Below are positions 1 to 8,564 of a stretch of 20,607 bases of DNA, piece by piece (position 1 is the stretch's first letter; every line of letters begins with the position of its first letter). The DNA is from Nemertoderma westbladi (Eukaryota; Xenacoelomorpha; Nemertodermatida; Nemertodermatidae): contig JAUCBJ010006088.1 in NCBI GenBank assembly GCA_032718475.1, positions 1-20,607 on the forward strand. Direction: 5' to 3'. A program made the translations under genes and the position numbers. The notes beneath the pieces are model-generated. The model worked only from the letters and a program-made list of their open reading frames with translations, did no database searches and was not told the DNA's origin.

Positions 1-1110
1 GGCAGGATTTCCTCGACTTCTGGAGCCAGTAGGTGGAGTTATCATCACCCCATCATCATTATGATGATCTAAGGACATGCGTAGAACATAGTCAACCACA
101 ATAATGAACAAGAATGGTGCAAGTGTGTCTCCTTGGAGGACGCCCCATAACACTTCAAATGGTTCTGTGTCACCGTCAACAGTAGACACAAATGTTGTCG
201 AACCATCGTATACTGATCTGATTGCTGCAATAATTTCATCAGGAATCCCATATAATGAAAGTATGCTGAACATACGTGAGCGAGAGACTGAATCAAAGGC
301 CTTGAAGAAGTCAACAAAGATAACAGCCAGATGCCTGTCTTTCTTTTTTGATAATTCTTCAATTATCCTTCTAAGTGCCAAAATGGGCTCCATGGTCCCA
401 CGACCTTTACGGAACCCATTCTGATTTCCACGGAGCAGTCTCTCAATGGGATCCCTGATGCGATTTAATAGAATCCTATTGTATAGCTTTGCAGCAATCG
501 AGATCAATGAGATTCCCCGAAAAGAACCATAGAGTGTTAGGTTGCCCTTCTTGGGAACTGGCACCAACTTATTTGTTTTCATTTCTTGTGGGACTCTTGT
601 TGTACGGTACATGTCTACTATGATGGGATAGATGAGCTTTAAACACTCAGGTATTTTAAAGACCTCAGGGGGAACACCATCTACTCCACTGGCACGATTG
701 GTCTTAATGCTCTTTGCAGCAGCCTTCACTTCTGCAAAGGAGATATCGCCAATGGGAATATCTGGGAGTACAGACTCAGACACCTTTACTTCTATAAAGT
801 TATCAGGCAATACCCTGTCATTATTGAGGAGCTTTTCAAAGTGGGCTTTCCAACCATTGAGGCGATCGGCTGGTGATTCAGCCTTAACCTTGGTGGTTGG
901 TTGGCTTTTCCGCCCAGAAAGCAGATTGATCGATTTCCATGCCTGGGATGATTGCCTGCTGTCGTCAGCATCATTGATGGCATCAACCTGTTGGTTTATT
1001 AGCTCCTGTAGATTAACAGAGTACTGCCTGTTCAGGGACCTAGATGCAGCCTTAACTGCATTCTTGGCCGCTGTAGTCTGTTTGAGTCGGGACTCTTTCT
1101 GCGCCTTATG
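1..1110 (-). pseudogene. LINE-A reverse transcriptase, N-terminal half, frameshifted
   Basis: Read on the minus strand from about 1110 down, the fragments include a linker with SGVDGVPPEVFK (just before the RT fingers), an LVPVPKKGN block, GFRKGRGT, a VDFFKAFDSV block containing the first catalytic Asp, and VLQGDTLAPFLF. These are standard LINE RT blocks in the correct order. The YADD/FADD-type block would come next but is outside the window. Several indels split the frame. The open frame at 362-69 is a shifted version of the same region and does not represent a protein. Confidence 0.8.
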
Positions 1111-1114
1111 AAGG

Positions 1115-2046
1115 TCATTTCGGCACTTTTGAATTTTGTTTGTCAGTCCAGGGGGCCCTTTTCCTGTTTCGAGGGTATACAGGAACTGTTTCTGCAGCTG
1201 CTAACTTAACTGCTTCTGTAAAGGCAGTATAGCCCTCACAGTGATCTGCCGCCTCAGAGGCAAGAGCCTCATACCTGTTGCTCAGCTGTAGTGTGAAGCT
1301 GGATCTCACACTTGGCTGTTGCAACAGAGAGGACCAGTCATGCCGTGGCAAGGCAGATTTCGTTGTTCTGCTAGCACGCAGACTAAGTCTTACCTTGGCC
1401 ACAATAAGGCGGTGATCACTGGAGAAGGGTCGAAGTGTAAATGCATTACAGTCTTGTATAGAGCTCCTGTATTTCCTACGAAACAGAATATGGTCTATCT
1501 GGGACTTGTGACCACTGGGTCCACTATGAGTCCATAGCTTTCCAGTTCGCTTCTTGAACTGGGTTCCAGCCGAAAACAATCCATTTCCAGAGATAAAATC
1601 CTGAAGATGGACAGAATTTCGGTTAACACTATTGCTATAGACCCAGGGCGATGTAGGTGATTGATGCAGACTTGCATTAAAGTCTCCCAGGAATGTTAAG
1701 AATGCATGCTGATCCACTACATCAGTTGCTGCTTGTAGATTGTGGTAGAAATTTTCCACCTCCTCTACAGGGGCAACACTAGTTGGAGAGTAGCACACAA
1801 TCAGAACCACCTTAGGAAACTTCTTAGCCAGTCTTCCAGAACATGAGAAGTGGCAACGGATGATGCGGTTAAGATTTGGTCTATTTTGTCCAATGCTGCA
1901 TGTGCAGTTGGATTCATCAATAGACCAATTCCACCATTGCCACTATCATCTGCTGACGCGAGGGCGAGTCGCCAACCGCCCCCCATGTCCTTAATCAGAA
2001 CCTCATCAGTCTGTCCAGTCTGCATTCGGTGCTCTTGAACACCCAC
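1115..2046 (-). pseudogene. LINE-A endonuclease domain (APE-like), frameshifted
   Basis: This is the endonuclease that would nick target DNA to prime reverse transcription. Two overlapping frames carry it: 2046-1801 (81 codons) and 1810-1115 (231 codons). Visible motifs are QEHR near the start (metal-binding Glu), GNGGIGLL, VCYSPT, FLGDFNASL (catalytic Asp/Asn), SQIDHILF, and SSDHRLIV at the end (catalytic His). They occur in APE-endonuclease order and spacing, so the assignment is firm. A frame change near 1801-1810 separates the first two motifs from the rest. A basic, Lys/Arg-rich linker follows before the RT. Plus-strand open frames across this stretch are antisense shadows. Confidence 0.85.
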
Positions 2047-2200
2047 TGCGCTAAGAGAAAGCTTATCTGCCTATCTTGCCTGCTTAACCACGGATGGTCT
2101 ACTCGTCTCAGCAGGGGAATCTATGTTTAAAGGTGTTGAAGCGCCAGAGAGTTCGTTAAAGGTGGTATTAAATGCGTCAGTGTGGGATCCGTTAACGAGT

Positions 2201-2919
2201 GTACCAAGTCGGACATGTTGACCCTATCTGGAGGATTAATTCTTTATTATAGGGAGAACTTATTTAATGAGGGGCCCTCCCAATCGTCATTTTGATCTTA
2301 ATTAGGATGGTTAGTACCTGGATTAACCGTTATATTGGTAGGAATGAACACGTTATTTAGGTCTGTAGATTTACGTTTGAAAATTTTTTCACCATGTCAC
2401 TAAGGATGGGCTTTATGTGCCCTTTGTTTTCCTACGGTCCCCCCGTTACGTAAAACTTTACGTTCTTAACCGTGGCCAAGAAGTTGATCTAGAACAGTGA
2501 GGTTAAGGAATATCTCCAAAACCAACTTTGTTAATTAAAAAAAATTCAAATATTTCGTAAATTTAAATTTGCCGTCAAATATTTTATAGTTGGGTACAAA
2601 CTTCAACCCCCCAGTATGTCTTCTGGCTCAGGTGAGCCTTACTAGCTACCCCTGGCGGTGGGATACGGCATAAAGCAAAGGTATGTTCGCCAATATATCA
2701 AGGCCCTGGTCCAGGCGTGCTAAGTGCTAATAAATAAATTTCAGAGAAAATCCCAACTTGCCGACGACATGCCAGCTAAAAAATGCCTTTCAAAAAAGAT
2801 GTAGCGTTCAGGCCTGACTGTCAAGACAGGTTGGGCTGTATTTTGCTTTGAGCGTGATAAATCACCGACGCTCAAAGTGAAATTACACCAAATATGCACA
2901 GGCACACCACCCAACCCCA
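2201..2919. other. Intergenic, no gene seen; one short hairpin
   Basis: No open frame or family motif is visible. The stretch is AT-rich with short A and T runs. One clean inverted repeat is present: 10-bp arms at 2846-2855 (ctttgagcgt) and 2868-2877 around a 12-nt loop. The moderately GC-rich patch at 2610-2740 looks different in composition from its surroundings, but I cannot name it. Confidence 0.5.
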
Positions 2920-2935
2920 ATTACCTGAAATTCAA
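2920..2935. repeat. Left target-site duplication of the SINE-like insertion
   Basis: A 16-bp sequence (attacctgaaattcaa) is repeated exactly at 3482-3497. The two copies bracket the tRNA-headed insertion, as expected for target-primed integration. Confidence 0.8.
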
Positions 2936-3481
2936 TAGCAGCAGCGTGGTCTAGTAGTGGTGACATTCCTGGGCTTCCAATTAGGAAGCCCTGGTTCGAT
3001 CCCTGATTGGTATGGGGCAGTACTCTTTGGACACAGTGCTTTAAATGCTGCAGCCTCGCCCAACCCTGCCTTTCATCCTTCAGTGGTCGATAAATGGGAA
3101 GCAAGGCAACTTTGGAAACAGAGTGGAAGGGTTTACTGTGGAAGATCACCCATGGTGGTGAACAGTCCAGGCATTCCTTGGCTTAAGGGGAGGTGGTACC
3201 CCAGGCTATCCCCATACATTTTACTATTAACACATATACCCATTACGCTGGTTCTACAAGATTGAATTTCATGAAAATTTCCAGAAGGGCGGAATAACTT
3301 TCTGAACAAACAGACAAATAAAAAAACAATCAGAAAAACAGACAACTTAAACTCTACGTTAAATTCTGATTTAGTTTATTGATATAATTTATTGATAACA
3401 ATAAATTTCGAAAATTTTTAATTTTTTGAAAAGTTCTGGGCTACCACCTCACCTTAACGAGCCTAAACGATTCTCCCATTC
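2936..3481 (+). mobile_element. tRNA-derived SINE-like insertion
   Basis: The first 80 bases look like a tRNA-derived RNA polymerase III promoter: gtggtctagtagtgg resembles an A box and ggttcgatccc (about 2993-3003) is a near-consensus B box. Between them is an 8-bp hairpin (gggcttcc / ggaagccc) in place of a normal anticodon arm, so this is not a working tRNA. A non-tRNA body follows to about 3300, then an A-rich stretch near 3315-3345 that could be the tail. The perfect 16-bp flanking duplication shows the whole 546 bp behaved as one insertion; the last 130 bp, after the A-rich patch, is either extra 3' sequence or a later addition. The open frames in it look like chance. Confidence 0.7.
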
Positions 3482-3497
3482 ATTACCTGAAATTCAA
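3482..3497. repeat. Right target-site duplication of the SINE-like insertion
   Basis: Exact copy of 2920-2935. Its right side joins the degraded Ty3/gypsy region, so the SINE-like element may have landed at or inside the gypsy relic. Confidence 0.8.
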
Positions 3498-3800
3498 CAG
3501 GAGAGGCACCTCGCCGTGAAACTGCGGAAACTGCGCAAGGAGACGATGCGGTTTCTCAACGATTGATCGATAGCGTTCCGTAAGAGATTAAAGCAACCGT
3601 CGTAGCTTGGAAGTTCGAAAATAAGAATGCGACCTCTCGTGAAGTAGCTGAATTTATCCAGGAGTTCCCTGATCCGCCGAATGTCAGGGTATTTGCGACT
3701 GGAGTAAAATGCGAGACGTTTGTTGGTTCCGGTTTTACCGCTAAAACGACTTTGTTCAAATTGCATTTATAGAGTTGGCCATTCCACTGCTCAATGTTGG

Positions 3801-3860
3801 AAAGATGTAATCTACCGCATCTGCAATCAGAAAGGACACATCGCCCGTTTTTGCAATAAG
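3801..3860 (+). pseudogene. Ty3/gypsy Gag nucleocapsid zinc knuckle, first Cys lost
   Basis: The segment from 3822 encodes CNQKGHIARFC, i.e. the second Cys, then x4-His-x4-Cys of a CCHC knuckle. The codon where the first zinc-binding Cys should be (three residues upstream) reads TAC (Tyr), one base away from a Cys codon, so the ligand is lost. Upstream gag sequence (3498-3800) has no recognisable domain. The open minus-strand frames over this region are antisense shadows. Confidence 0.65.
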
Positions 3861-3959
3861 TCAAATAACTAGTTGGGGCTGTCGGAGGTGTCGAATTAGG
3901 ATAGTTAAATAAAACCCTGACTGCCAGTTCGGTGGGAGTTAAATGGGTAATATGGATTC

Positions 3960-4522
3960 TTATAGGACCGCATTGTTAGATGCGGGATCAGATATATGTC
4001 TCATTCCAAATGACCAAAGTTTATTGGCATTGGCGTTAGATGTTAAACAATCAGATAAACATTTAATTGATTGGGAAATATTTTAGACTGATGGGATATG
4101 CGTTTTTTGAGTTAGAGATTGATAATAGGGTTATCAGATATTGGCTTGGAATATTGACAAACAGATTCGGCGTAATTATTGGGAGAAATTTATTGGCTGA
4201 TTGTGGGGCAGTAATCGATTTCAGATACTCTACGATTGATTGGTTAGTGTCACCAGCAGTTGCATCAGTAGCGGAAAGTATTACGAAAGAATCTTTCTTA
4301 GCTCAATTGATACTTCCAATGACTTGGTCCCAGGAGGAAAGGTGTCTGTTATCAGAATTATTTTGGAGATATAAAGATGTTTTTAGCACAGGTCCAGAAG
4401 ACATTGGTTGCTATAAAAAGGGGATAGATTTTGATACGGGTAATCTCATTAAAAAAAATAAGGTTGGTAATTGCCCGTATCAAAATCTAACTCGCAGCAT
4501 GTTTAAGATGATATGGTCCTGA
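3960..4522 (+). pseudogene. Ty3/gypsy protease and start of reverse transcriptase
   Basis: ALLDAGSDICLIP at about 3968-4008 is the active-site loop of a retroelement aspartic protease (D-A-G in place of the usual D-S/T-G). After a frame change near 4067, GVIIGRNLLADCGAVIDF matches the C-terminal I-I/L-G-x-D/N-L-L flap of the fold. Then LSELFWRYKDVFS and a downstream DTGN match the linker that leads into gypsy RT. The RT palm with its YxDD box is absent: the frame degenerates after about 4500 and the next recognisable sequence is already RNase H, implying an internal deletion of roughly half a kilobase or more. Confidence 0.75.
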
Positions 4523-4523
4523 A

Positions 4524-5089
4524 ACTTCCGAATTTTGAAGCGCCTTTCATATTATAGATAGATGCAAGTTCGATAGGCATTGGCGCCGTCTTATCTCAAC
4601 CTTCAATTGACAAGAGGCCAGTAGCTTTTGCGTCACATAAACTGACAATGACGGAACAATGATATTCTACTACAGTTACAGATCGGGAAATTCTCACTCT
4701 CAAATGGGGCATCATGAAATTCCATTCCTATTTACATGGTCGCCAATTTAGAGTTATCACAGACCATAAACCATTGATTGGGTTAGTTTTTAAATCAAAT
4801 AATTATCGAAATGATAGACAAACGCGATGGAGAGAGTGTTTACTCTTATGACTTCGAAATCGAATATAAACGTGGGAAAATTGTAGCTGACGCCTTGAGT
4901 CGATTAAACTCGGAATTAGACGCAAATTCTCCGGAATTTATTCCTTCGGATATCACAACCTGTGCGGCTATTGGAGTGTCTTTAAATTCTAATTGGTTGG
5001 AAAAACAGTCACGAGACTCTAATATTGTTGCAATTACAAAGTTAGACCCAACCAAACGTCCGCAAAATTTCACAATTCATAACTGAATT
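4524..5089 (+). pseudogene. Ty3/gypsy RNase H and connection region, with stops
   Basis: In one frame from about 4525 the translation shows IDASSIGIGAVLSQ, RPVAFASHKLT, REILTLKWG and ITDHKPL, the consecutive blocks of a gypsy-type RNase H, including catalytic Asp and Glu positions. In-frame stops occur near 4553 (TAG) and 4662 (TGA). After a shift near 4811 the frame 4811-5086 continues with YDFEIEYKRGKIVADALSRL, the hallmark end of the RNase H/tether region before integrase. The order and spacing are normal, so apart from the missing RT the gene order is preserved. Confidence 0.85.
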
Positions 5090-5171
5090 ATGTTATATTA
5101 TGGTAGCGTTGTAATACCAGAAAATGAAGTCGACACAATTGTTCCTAAATATCATGTGGCTGGTCACTTTA
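5090..5171 (+). pseudogene. Ty3/gypsy integrase zinc-binding domain, left part
   Basis: VVIPENEVDTIVPKYHVAGHF, read from about 5105, matches the start of the HHCC zinc-binding domain of gypsy integrases (two His at H-x-x-x-G-H). The frame is cut at 5171 by the (act)n tail of LINE-B1 and picks up again at 6828. Confidence 0.75.
5160..5171. repeat. Left target-site duplication of LINE-B1
   Basis: ctggtcacttta is repeated perfectly at 6828-6839. The pair flanks the LINE-B1 plus DNA-transposon block and lies in the same integrase codons on both sides. Confidence 0.85.
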
Positions 5172-5386
5172 CTACTACTACTACTAGGATCGGCATGCTG
5201 CATTGCAGCTGCATTTTTAAGAATGCTGTGCCGGCTTGTCAACAAAATTGCACCGCCACAACTCCCTATCACCCATGACATTTGCTAGATCATCCGCATC
5301 TTCAAGGCCAGTGTCCTTTAAGATGCGTCTCAAGAAAGTCATGGGCTGTCCACCATGCTTATTCACTCCATGAGGCTGCCAAAGTA

Positions 5387-6413
5387 CAGTCATTGGTCCA
5401 TATAAGAGACAGGTTTTGAACTTCGTTGGGTTCTGTGTAAAAATGTAAACACTGGACTTCCTCAGAAATTATGTAATAAGGGGTTTCCCGGGGCGTAGAA
5501 TCCATTTTTCCGGGTCTCGAAAGTTGATTTCGCCTAGCAGTTGCTGATTTTTTAAGAAATGTTGCATGTCTCAAATTTGGCATCGATTCCCTAATGTGAG
5601 ACAAGAAATTCAATTGTAATTTTTTTTAATAACTAACATGAAATAACCTCATAAATATTACAGAGAATCTTGTTAGGTTCTTACAGCCTTTATTTGAGAC
5701 AAAAGATCTGTAATTATTTGGCTATAGCCGCTATAGGAGCCCCTTGAAGTTGATATTGAATTTGTCTCACGTTTGGGTCCATGTCTCAAATTAGGCAGAA
5801 TGACTGTACTATATATGATTTAAGCTTGATGTAACTGATACATTCAGTAGGCCTACCGGTACTGTAGTGTGACTTTCGGAAAGAAGTCAGATGCAATTAT
5901 AATGTATGTGTATAGGGGGCCTATGGTTTCTATACTTCAGATACTTAGATACAAAGGCCTAGCCTACATTTGTCTCTTGTTATGGTTATAATTTCCTTGT
6001 CTCAAATTAGGGGAAATTCATGGAAACCGATACCATATTAAAGACAGTAGTCAAATGTAAAACTATGAAATCTTTACCACATAAAAATAGTTTTATATAA
6101 AAATATAGCCTTTTTACTATAAAATGTCATAATTTCGAGAATCAGGTCAAAGTGGAATGCAAAAATCTCATATCGATTTTAAAACCTTAAAATTTATGAA
6201 AAAAAGCTTCGATTTTTGACGGGCCGCTAGAATATTATAAGTATACCCAATCCGGTTGAATTATACCTAACGATGTACAGGAATGGTTACAGATCATTAT
6301 TCGAATTAGTTTTAAGTAGGTTTCTGTAATTATTTGGCTATAGGAGCCCCTTGAAGTTGATATTGAATTTGTCTCACGTTTGGGTCCATGTCTCAAATTA
6401 GGCAGAATGACTG
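5387..6413. mobile_element. TA-flanked non-autonomous DNA transposon (Tc1/mariner-like ends)
   Basis: The element interrupts LINE-B1 exactly between TA dinucleotides at 5385-5386 and 6414-6415; removing it and one TA restores the LINE-B sequence seen at 16680-17267. The ends are inverted: cagtcatt at 5387-5394 and aatgactg at 6406-6413, and a weaker match continues to about 28 bp, including gagaca. A TA duplication with CAGT-type ends fits Tc1/mariner elements. No transposase is visible, so it is non-autonomous. GTCTC/GAGAC motifs recur about nine times (for example near 5570, 5693, 5782, 5997, 6390). A second copy of the right end sits internally (5707-5808). Confidence 0.75.
5707..5808. repeat. 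Internal copy of the DNA transposon's right end
   Basis: This 102-bp segment repeats 6323-6415 almost exactly; the second copy lacks 9 bp (within gccgctata near 5727). It ends in the same aatgactg-TA, so a complete transposon right end is embedded in the middle of the element. Confidence 0.85.
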
Positions 6414-6415
6414 TA
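6323..6415. repeat. Terminal copy of the DNA transposon's right end
   Basis: This 93-bp segment is near-identical to 5707-5808 and contains gtctcacgtttggg and gtctcaaattagg sub-motifs followed by the terminal aatgactg and TA. Confidence 0.85.
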
Positions 6416-6827
6416 CAAGATTATGCACTGGCTGGTCCTCACGGCGAAAGCAATGTCCTGCAAAGCGGAGGCGATTTTGTTCTAGTGTCAAGCTTGGGGG
6501 AACCAATGAGACACCTCCAATGTTATATAGTGTCTGGTTGGAGATGTGTGCATTGTACTTGACACAATGAACCCGGCGTGGCATTCTTGTGAATGTGCCA
6601 TCCAGAGATTTGGTGTCCTCAACAGTTAGAGCCCAGCATGGACTCCCGTAGAGGAGTACTGGAACTACTGCTGCTCTAAATAATCGGACCTTAAGTTTCC
6701 GATTAATTCTCGGTGACTTCCAAATCCTGGAAAGCCTATTCAAGGCTGCCCATGCCTTTCCCTTACGTATTCGAAGGTCCTCACCTGACTTCCGGATCCA
6801 TGATCCCAGGTATCTTTAGCCAGGTAT

Positions 6828-6839
6828 CTGGTCACTTTA
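6828..6839. repeat. Right target-site duplication of LINE-B1
   Basis: Perfect copy of 5160-5171 (ctggtcacttta). Confidence 0.85.
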
Positions 6840-6916
6840 GCGCTAAGAAAACTAGGTGGAGTATTTTAACAGGGGGTTTATGGTGTAAAAATCTTTGGAG
6901 TCGAGTTCAATCATGA
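6828..6916 (+). pseudogene. Ty3/gypsy integrase zinc-binding domain, right part
   Basis: After the LINE-B1 insertion, SGHFSAKKTRWSIL resumes the HHCC domain at the same GHF residues where it stopped, because the 12-bp target duplication repeats them. It continues to GLWCKNLW and stops at 6916. The integrase catalytic core is not visible downstream, so the element ends or is rearranged here. Confidence 0.7.
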
Positions 6917-7487
6917 GTAAAAGGATGTGGGGCGAGCGACGAAAGTAAGCGAGCTTAGCATACAGGTACCACTAACTCAATCGGTGTGTCTGTTGCTCTG
7001 TCGATCTGTTGTTCTGTCGTGTCCAATTTTAAACGTTAATAACTCAGCCAAATGTTAATGAAATTTAACCAAACTTGGTACACATGTAGTCTGGCCGAAG
7101 TTTAGAAATTTTCCAAGTTGAATTTTCGCGTGGCCTTCGAGAAGCTAAGATAATAGCAGTTAATTAGTTAATTAAGTTGATTAGGGTAACAACATCAATT
7201 TCAACCTGCCTCCTTAAAGGATATTAAGTATTTTCTAGTACAAGATTTAAATAATTATACTTAAAAGTTATACAGCTGTAATCCCCATACAACTAGATTC
7301 AGTAATTCTGGTGTTGTTAAAGCTAGACCTTTTCCACAAGTGGTTCTTTTAAATGACGTGCGATCTGCGATCAGTTAATATTCGTGACTGTAAAACTATA
7401 AATTGTTCTGATGGTGGGCGTATGTGAGATTCCTTTGTTGTTTCCCCTTTTTTGTTTTCGTGCTACTTGAACTCACTTAAGGGGCCA
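6917..7487. other. Intergenic, no gene seen
   Basis: No recognisable coding sequence. 6960-7030 contains a degenerate ctgt/tctgt-rich stretch, and 7030-7110 reads like part of a dispersed repeat (aatttaaccaaacttggtac), but I cannot confirm this without copies to compare. The rest is AT-rich spacer. Confidence 0.4.
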
Positions 7488-8370
7488 TCCATAAATGACG
7501 TCACGCTGGACAGGGGGGGGGGGGGGGGTTGGTATTTCGTGATGATTTGTGACGAGGGGGAGGGGGGGTGTCCGCAATATCGTGACGTCACATTATAAGT
7601 TTCCGATAAAATTACTGTATATATATTAAATACATAATGTGTATACTTGTTTACTATTAAACTATTACCTCTTCCAATGATAACCATTAAAATCTTACCT
7701 TACGACCTATACTGCTATAATTGGTAAAATTAGAGAGCCTGTTTGTAAAGTATGTCATCTTTACTTTGCATCGAAAGTTTTACTAAAAATCTCATATCCC
7801 TTCATGGTATCGGTAGTTCCAAAACCCGTTTTGATTATCAATCCCCTGCGACTACTACTAGGATCGGCATGCTGCATTGCAGCTACATTTTTAAGAATGC
7901 TGTGCCGGCTTGTCGACAAAATTGCGCCGCCACAACTCCCTATCACCCATGACATTTGCTAGATCATCCGCATCTTCAAGGCCAGTGTCCTTTAAGATGC
8001 CTCTCAAGAAAGTCATGGGCTGACCACCATGCTTATTCACTCCATGAGGCTGCCAAAGTACAAGATTATGCACTTGCTGGTTCTCACGGCGAAAGCAATG
8101 TCCTGTAAAGCGGAGGCCGATCACCTGCGAACACATACCTAGTAGCTGATGTCCCACCAATGGCCATTATACGCATGACAGACCACCCGCAGTGCCCATG
8201 GGAGCATGTCTGAAAAACTCGTATTACTGTAATTTGTAATATTAGTTTATATCTATAGTTTATAGTTGACAAATTTATTCCAGATTTATTGTTCTAATAA
8301 TATATAAGAGTAATAATTTAATTTTATATAGTGTGACGTGACATTGGGGAGGGGGACAAAAATGTCTCAA
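7488..8370. mobile_element. Putative dispersed element with CCATCCATAAATGACGTCAC module and G-rich tracts
   Basis: The left part (about 7488-7590) starts ggggccatccataaatgacg, followed by a G16 run (7513-7528), a second G-rich tract (7556-7568) and a cgtgacgtcaca block. A similar gtgacgtgacattgggga with another G-rich run lies at 8331-8355. Modules of this type (CCATCCATAAATNACGTCAC followed by G-runs and GTGACGTCAC) recur in many invertebrate genomes as dispersed repeats; that is from general knowledge. I cannot define terminal repeats or a target duplication, so the boundaries are estimates. LINE-B2 is inserted inside. Confidence 0.4.
7852..8119 (-). mobile_element. LINE-B2, short 5'-truncated LINE fragment
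   Basis: 268 bp of the extreme 3' end of the LINE-B family on the minus strand: about three (act) units of tail, the 30-nt 3' UTR, and the last ~75 codons (LRFTGHCFRRE through NFVDKPAQHS). It is flanked by imperfect 11-bp duplications at 7841-7851 (atcccctgcga) and 8120-8130 (one mismatch). The coding part has one disruption near 8060-8100 relative to LINE-B3. Confidence 0.85.
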
Positions 8371-8472
8371 AAATTGTGCTGTTTTTGTTGTTAGTTTCAG
8401 AGTTTACATTATATTTGCTTTCAGAGATTACAAGAGTTTATGGAGATACAACAACTTGCAACAATATCTTAT

Positions 8473-8478
8473 TTTATT
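8473..8478 (-). promoter_or_regulatory. Candidate poly(A) signal AATAAA
   Basis: tttatt on the plus strand reads AATAAA on the minus strand, about 90 nt past the stop of the cold-shock-like ORF. Position and sequence suit a 3' processing signal, but the region is AT-rich and chance occurrence is likely. Confidence 0.4.
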
Positions 8479-8564
8479 AGTCGCCAAAATCATATTTAAT
8501 TATATATTTTATGAAAATTTAGATTACTCATGTGCACATATCGTATATGACTCTCCTCTTCCAA

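Larger units (their letters stand above)
1..2200 (-). mobile_element. LINE-A, APE-type non-LTR retrotransposon, partial and decayed
   Basis: Minus-strand translation gives, in order, an APE-type endonuclease (about 2046-1115), a linker, and the first part of a reverse transcriptase (about 1110-1). The 3' half, including the FADD catalytic box, lies before base 1. The coding region is broken into several frames by indels and stops, so this copy is dead. Its RT is related to, but clearly different from, LINE-C at 14133-15939. The 5' end is not sharply visible: similarity to coding sequence fades near 2050, and 2050-2200 may be decayed 5' sequence. The VLQGDTLAP-type RT block is common in invertebrate LINEs of the RTE/Nimb/Ingi-like groups; I do not assign a clade. 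Confidence 0.85.
5172..6827 (-). mobile_element. LINE-B1, 5'-truncated LINE inserted in the gypsy integrase, itself interrupted
   Basis: A minus-strand LINE 3' end in two pieces: 5172-5386 (C-terminus, short 3' UTR and an (act)n tail, i.e. (TAG)n on the element strand) and 6414-6827 (the coding part upstream). Joined, they follow the same order as the uninterrupted copy LINE-B3 at 16680-17267. The break is a TA-flanked DNA transposon at 5387-6413. The 6743-6393 frame shows WKSPRINRKLKVRLFRAAVV, SPCWALT and LRFAGHCFRRE, the post-RT C-terminal region of invertebrate LINEs. Perfect 12-bp target duplications flank the insertion. Confidence 0.9.
3498..6916 (+). mobile_element. Ty3/gypsy LTR retrotransposon relic, split by nested insertions
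   Basis: Plus-strand remnants run in the standard gag-pol order: zinc knuckle (about 3813-3860), aspartic protease (about 3968 on), protease-RT linker and RT start (4067-4522), RNase H (about 4530-4900), linker, and the integrase zinc-binding start (about 5090-5171 and 6828-6916). Most of the RT palm is missing between about 4510 and 4530. The integrase is interrupted exactly at 5171/6828 by LINE-B1 with a 12-bp duplication. I see no LTRs, so both ends are lost or unrecognised. Multiple stops and shifts make the element inactive. Confidence 0.85.

Noticed and set aside
632-1810. Plus-strand open frames at 632-1111 and 1319-1537
   Set aside because: They are antisense to clear LINE endonuclease and RT coding sequence; no motif of their own.
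2943-3010. A functional tRNA gene
   Set aside because: A- and B-box-like sequences are present, but the anticodon arm and acceptor pairing are not; it fits a SINE head better.
3494-3864. Minus-strand frames of 90 and 102 codons
   Set aside because: The plus strand of the same region carries the gypsy zinc knuckle, so these are antisense shadows.
5359-5613. 84-codon minus frame as a transposase remnant
   Set aside because: It crosses the junction of LINE-B1 and the DNA transposon, and shows no DDE/D or helix-turn-helix motif.
8084-8272. 62-codon minus frame beyond LINE-B2
   Set aside because: It spans the LINE-B2 target duplication and has no family resemblance; chance frame.
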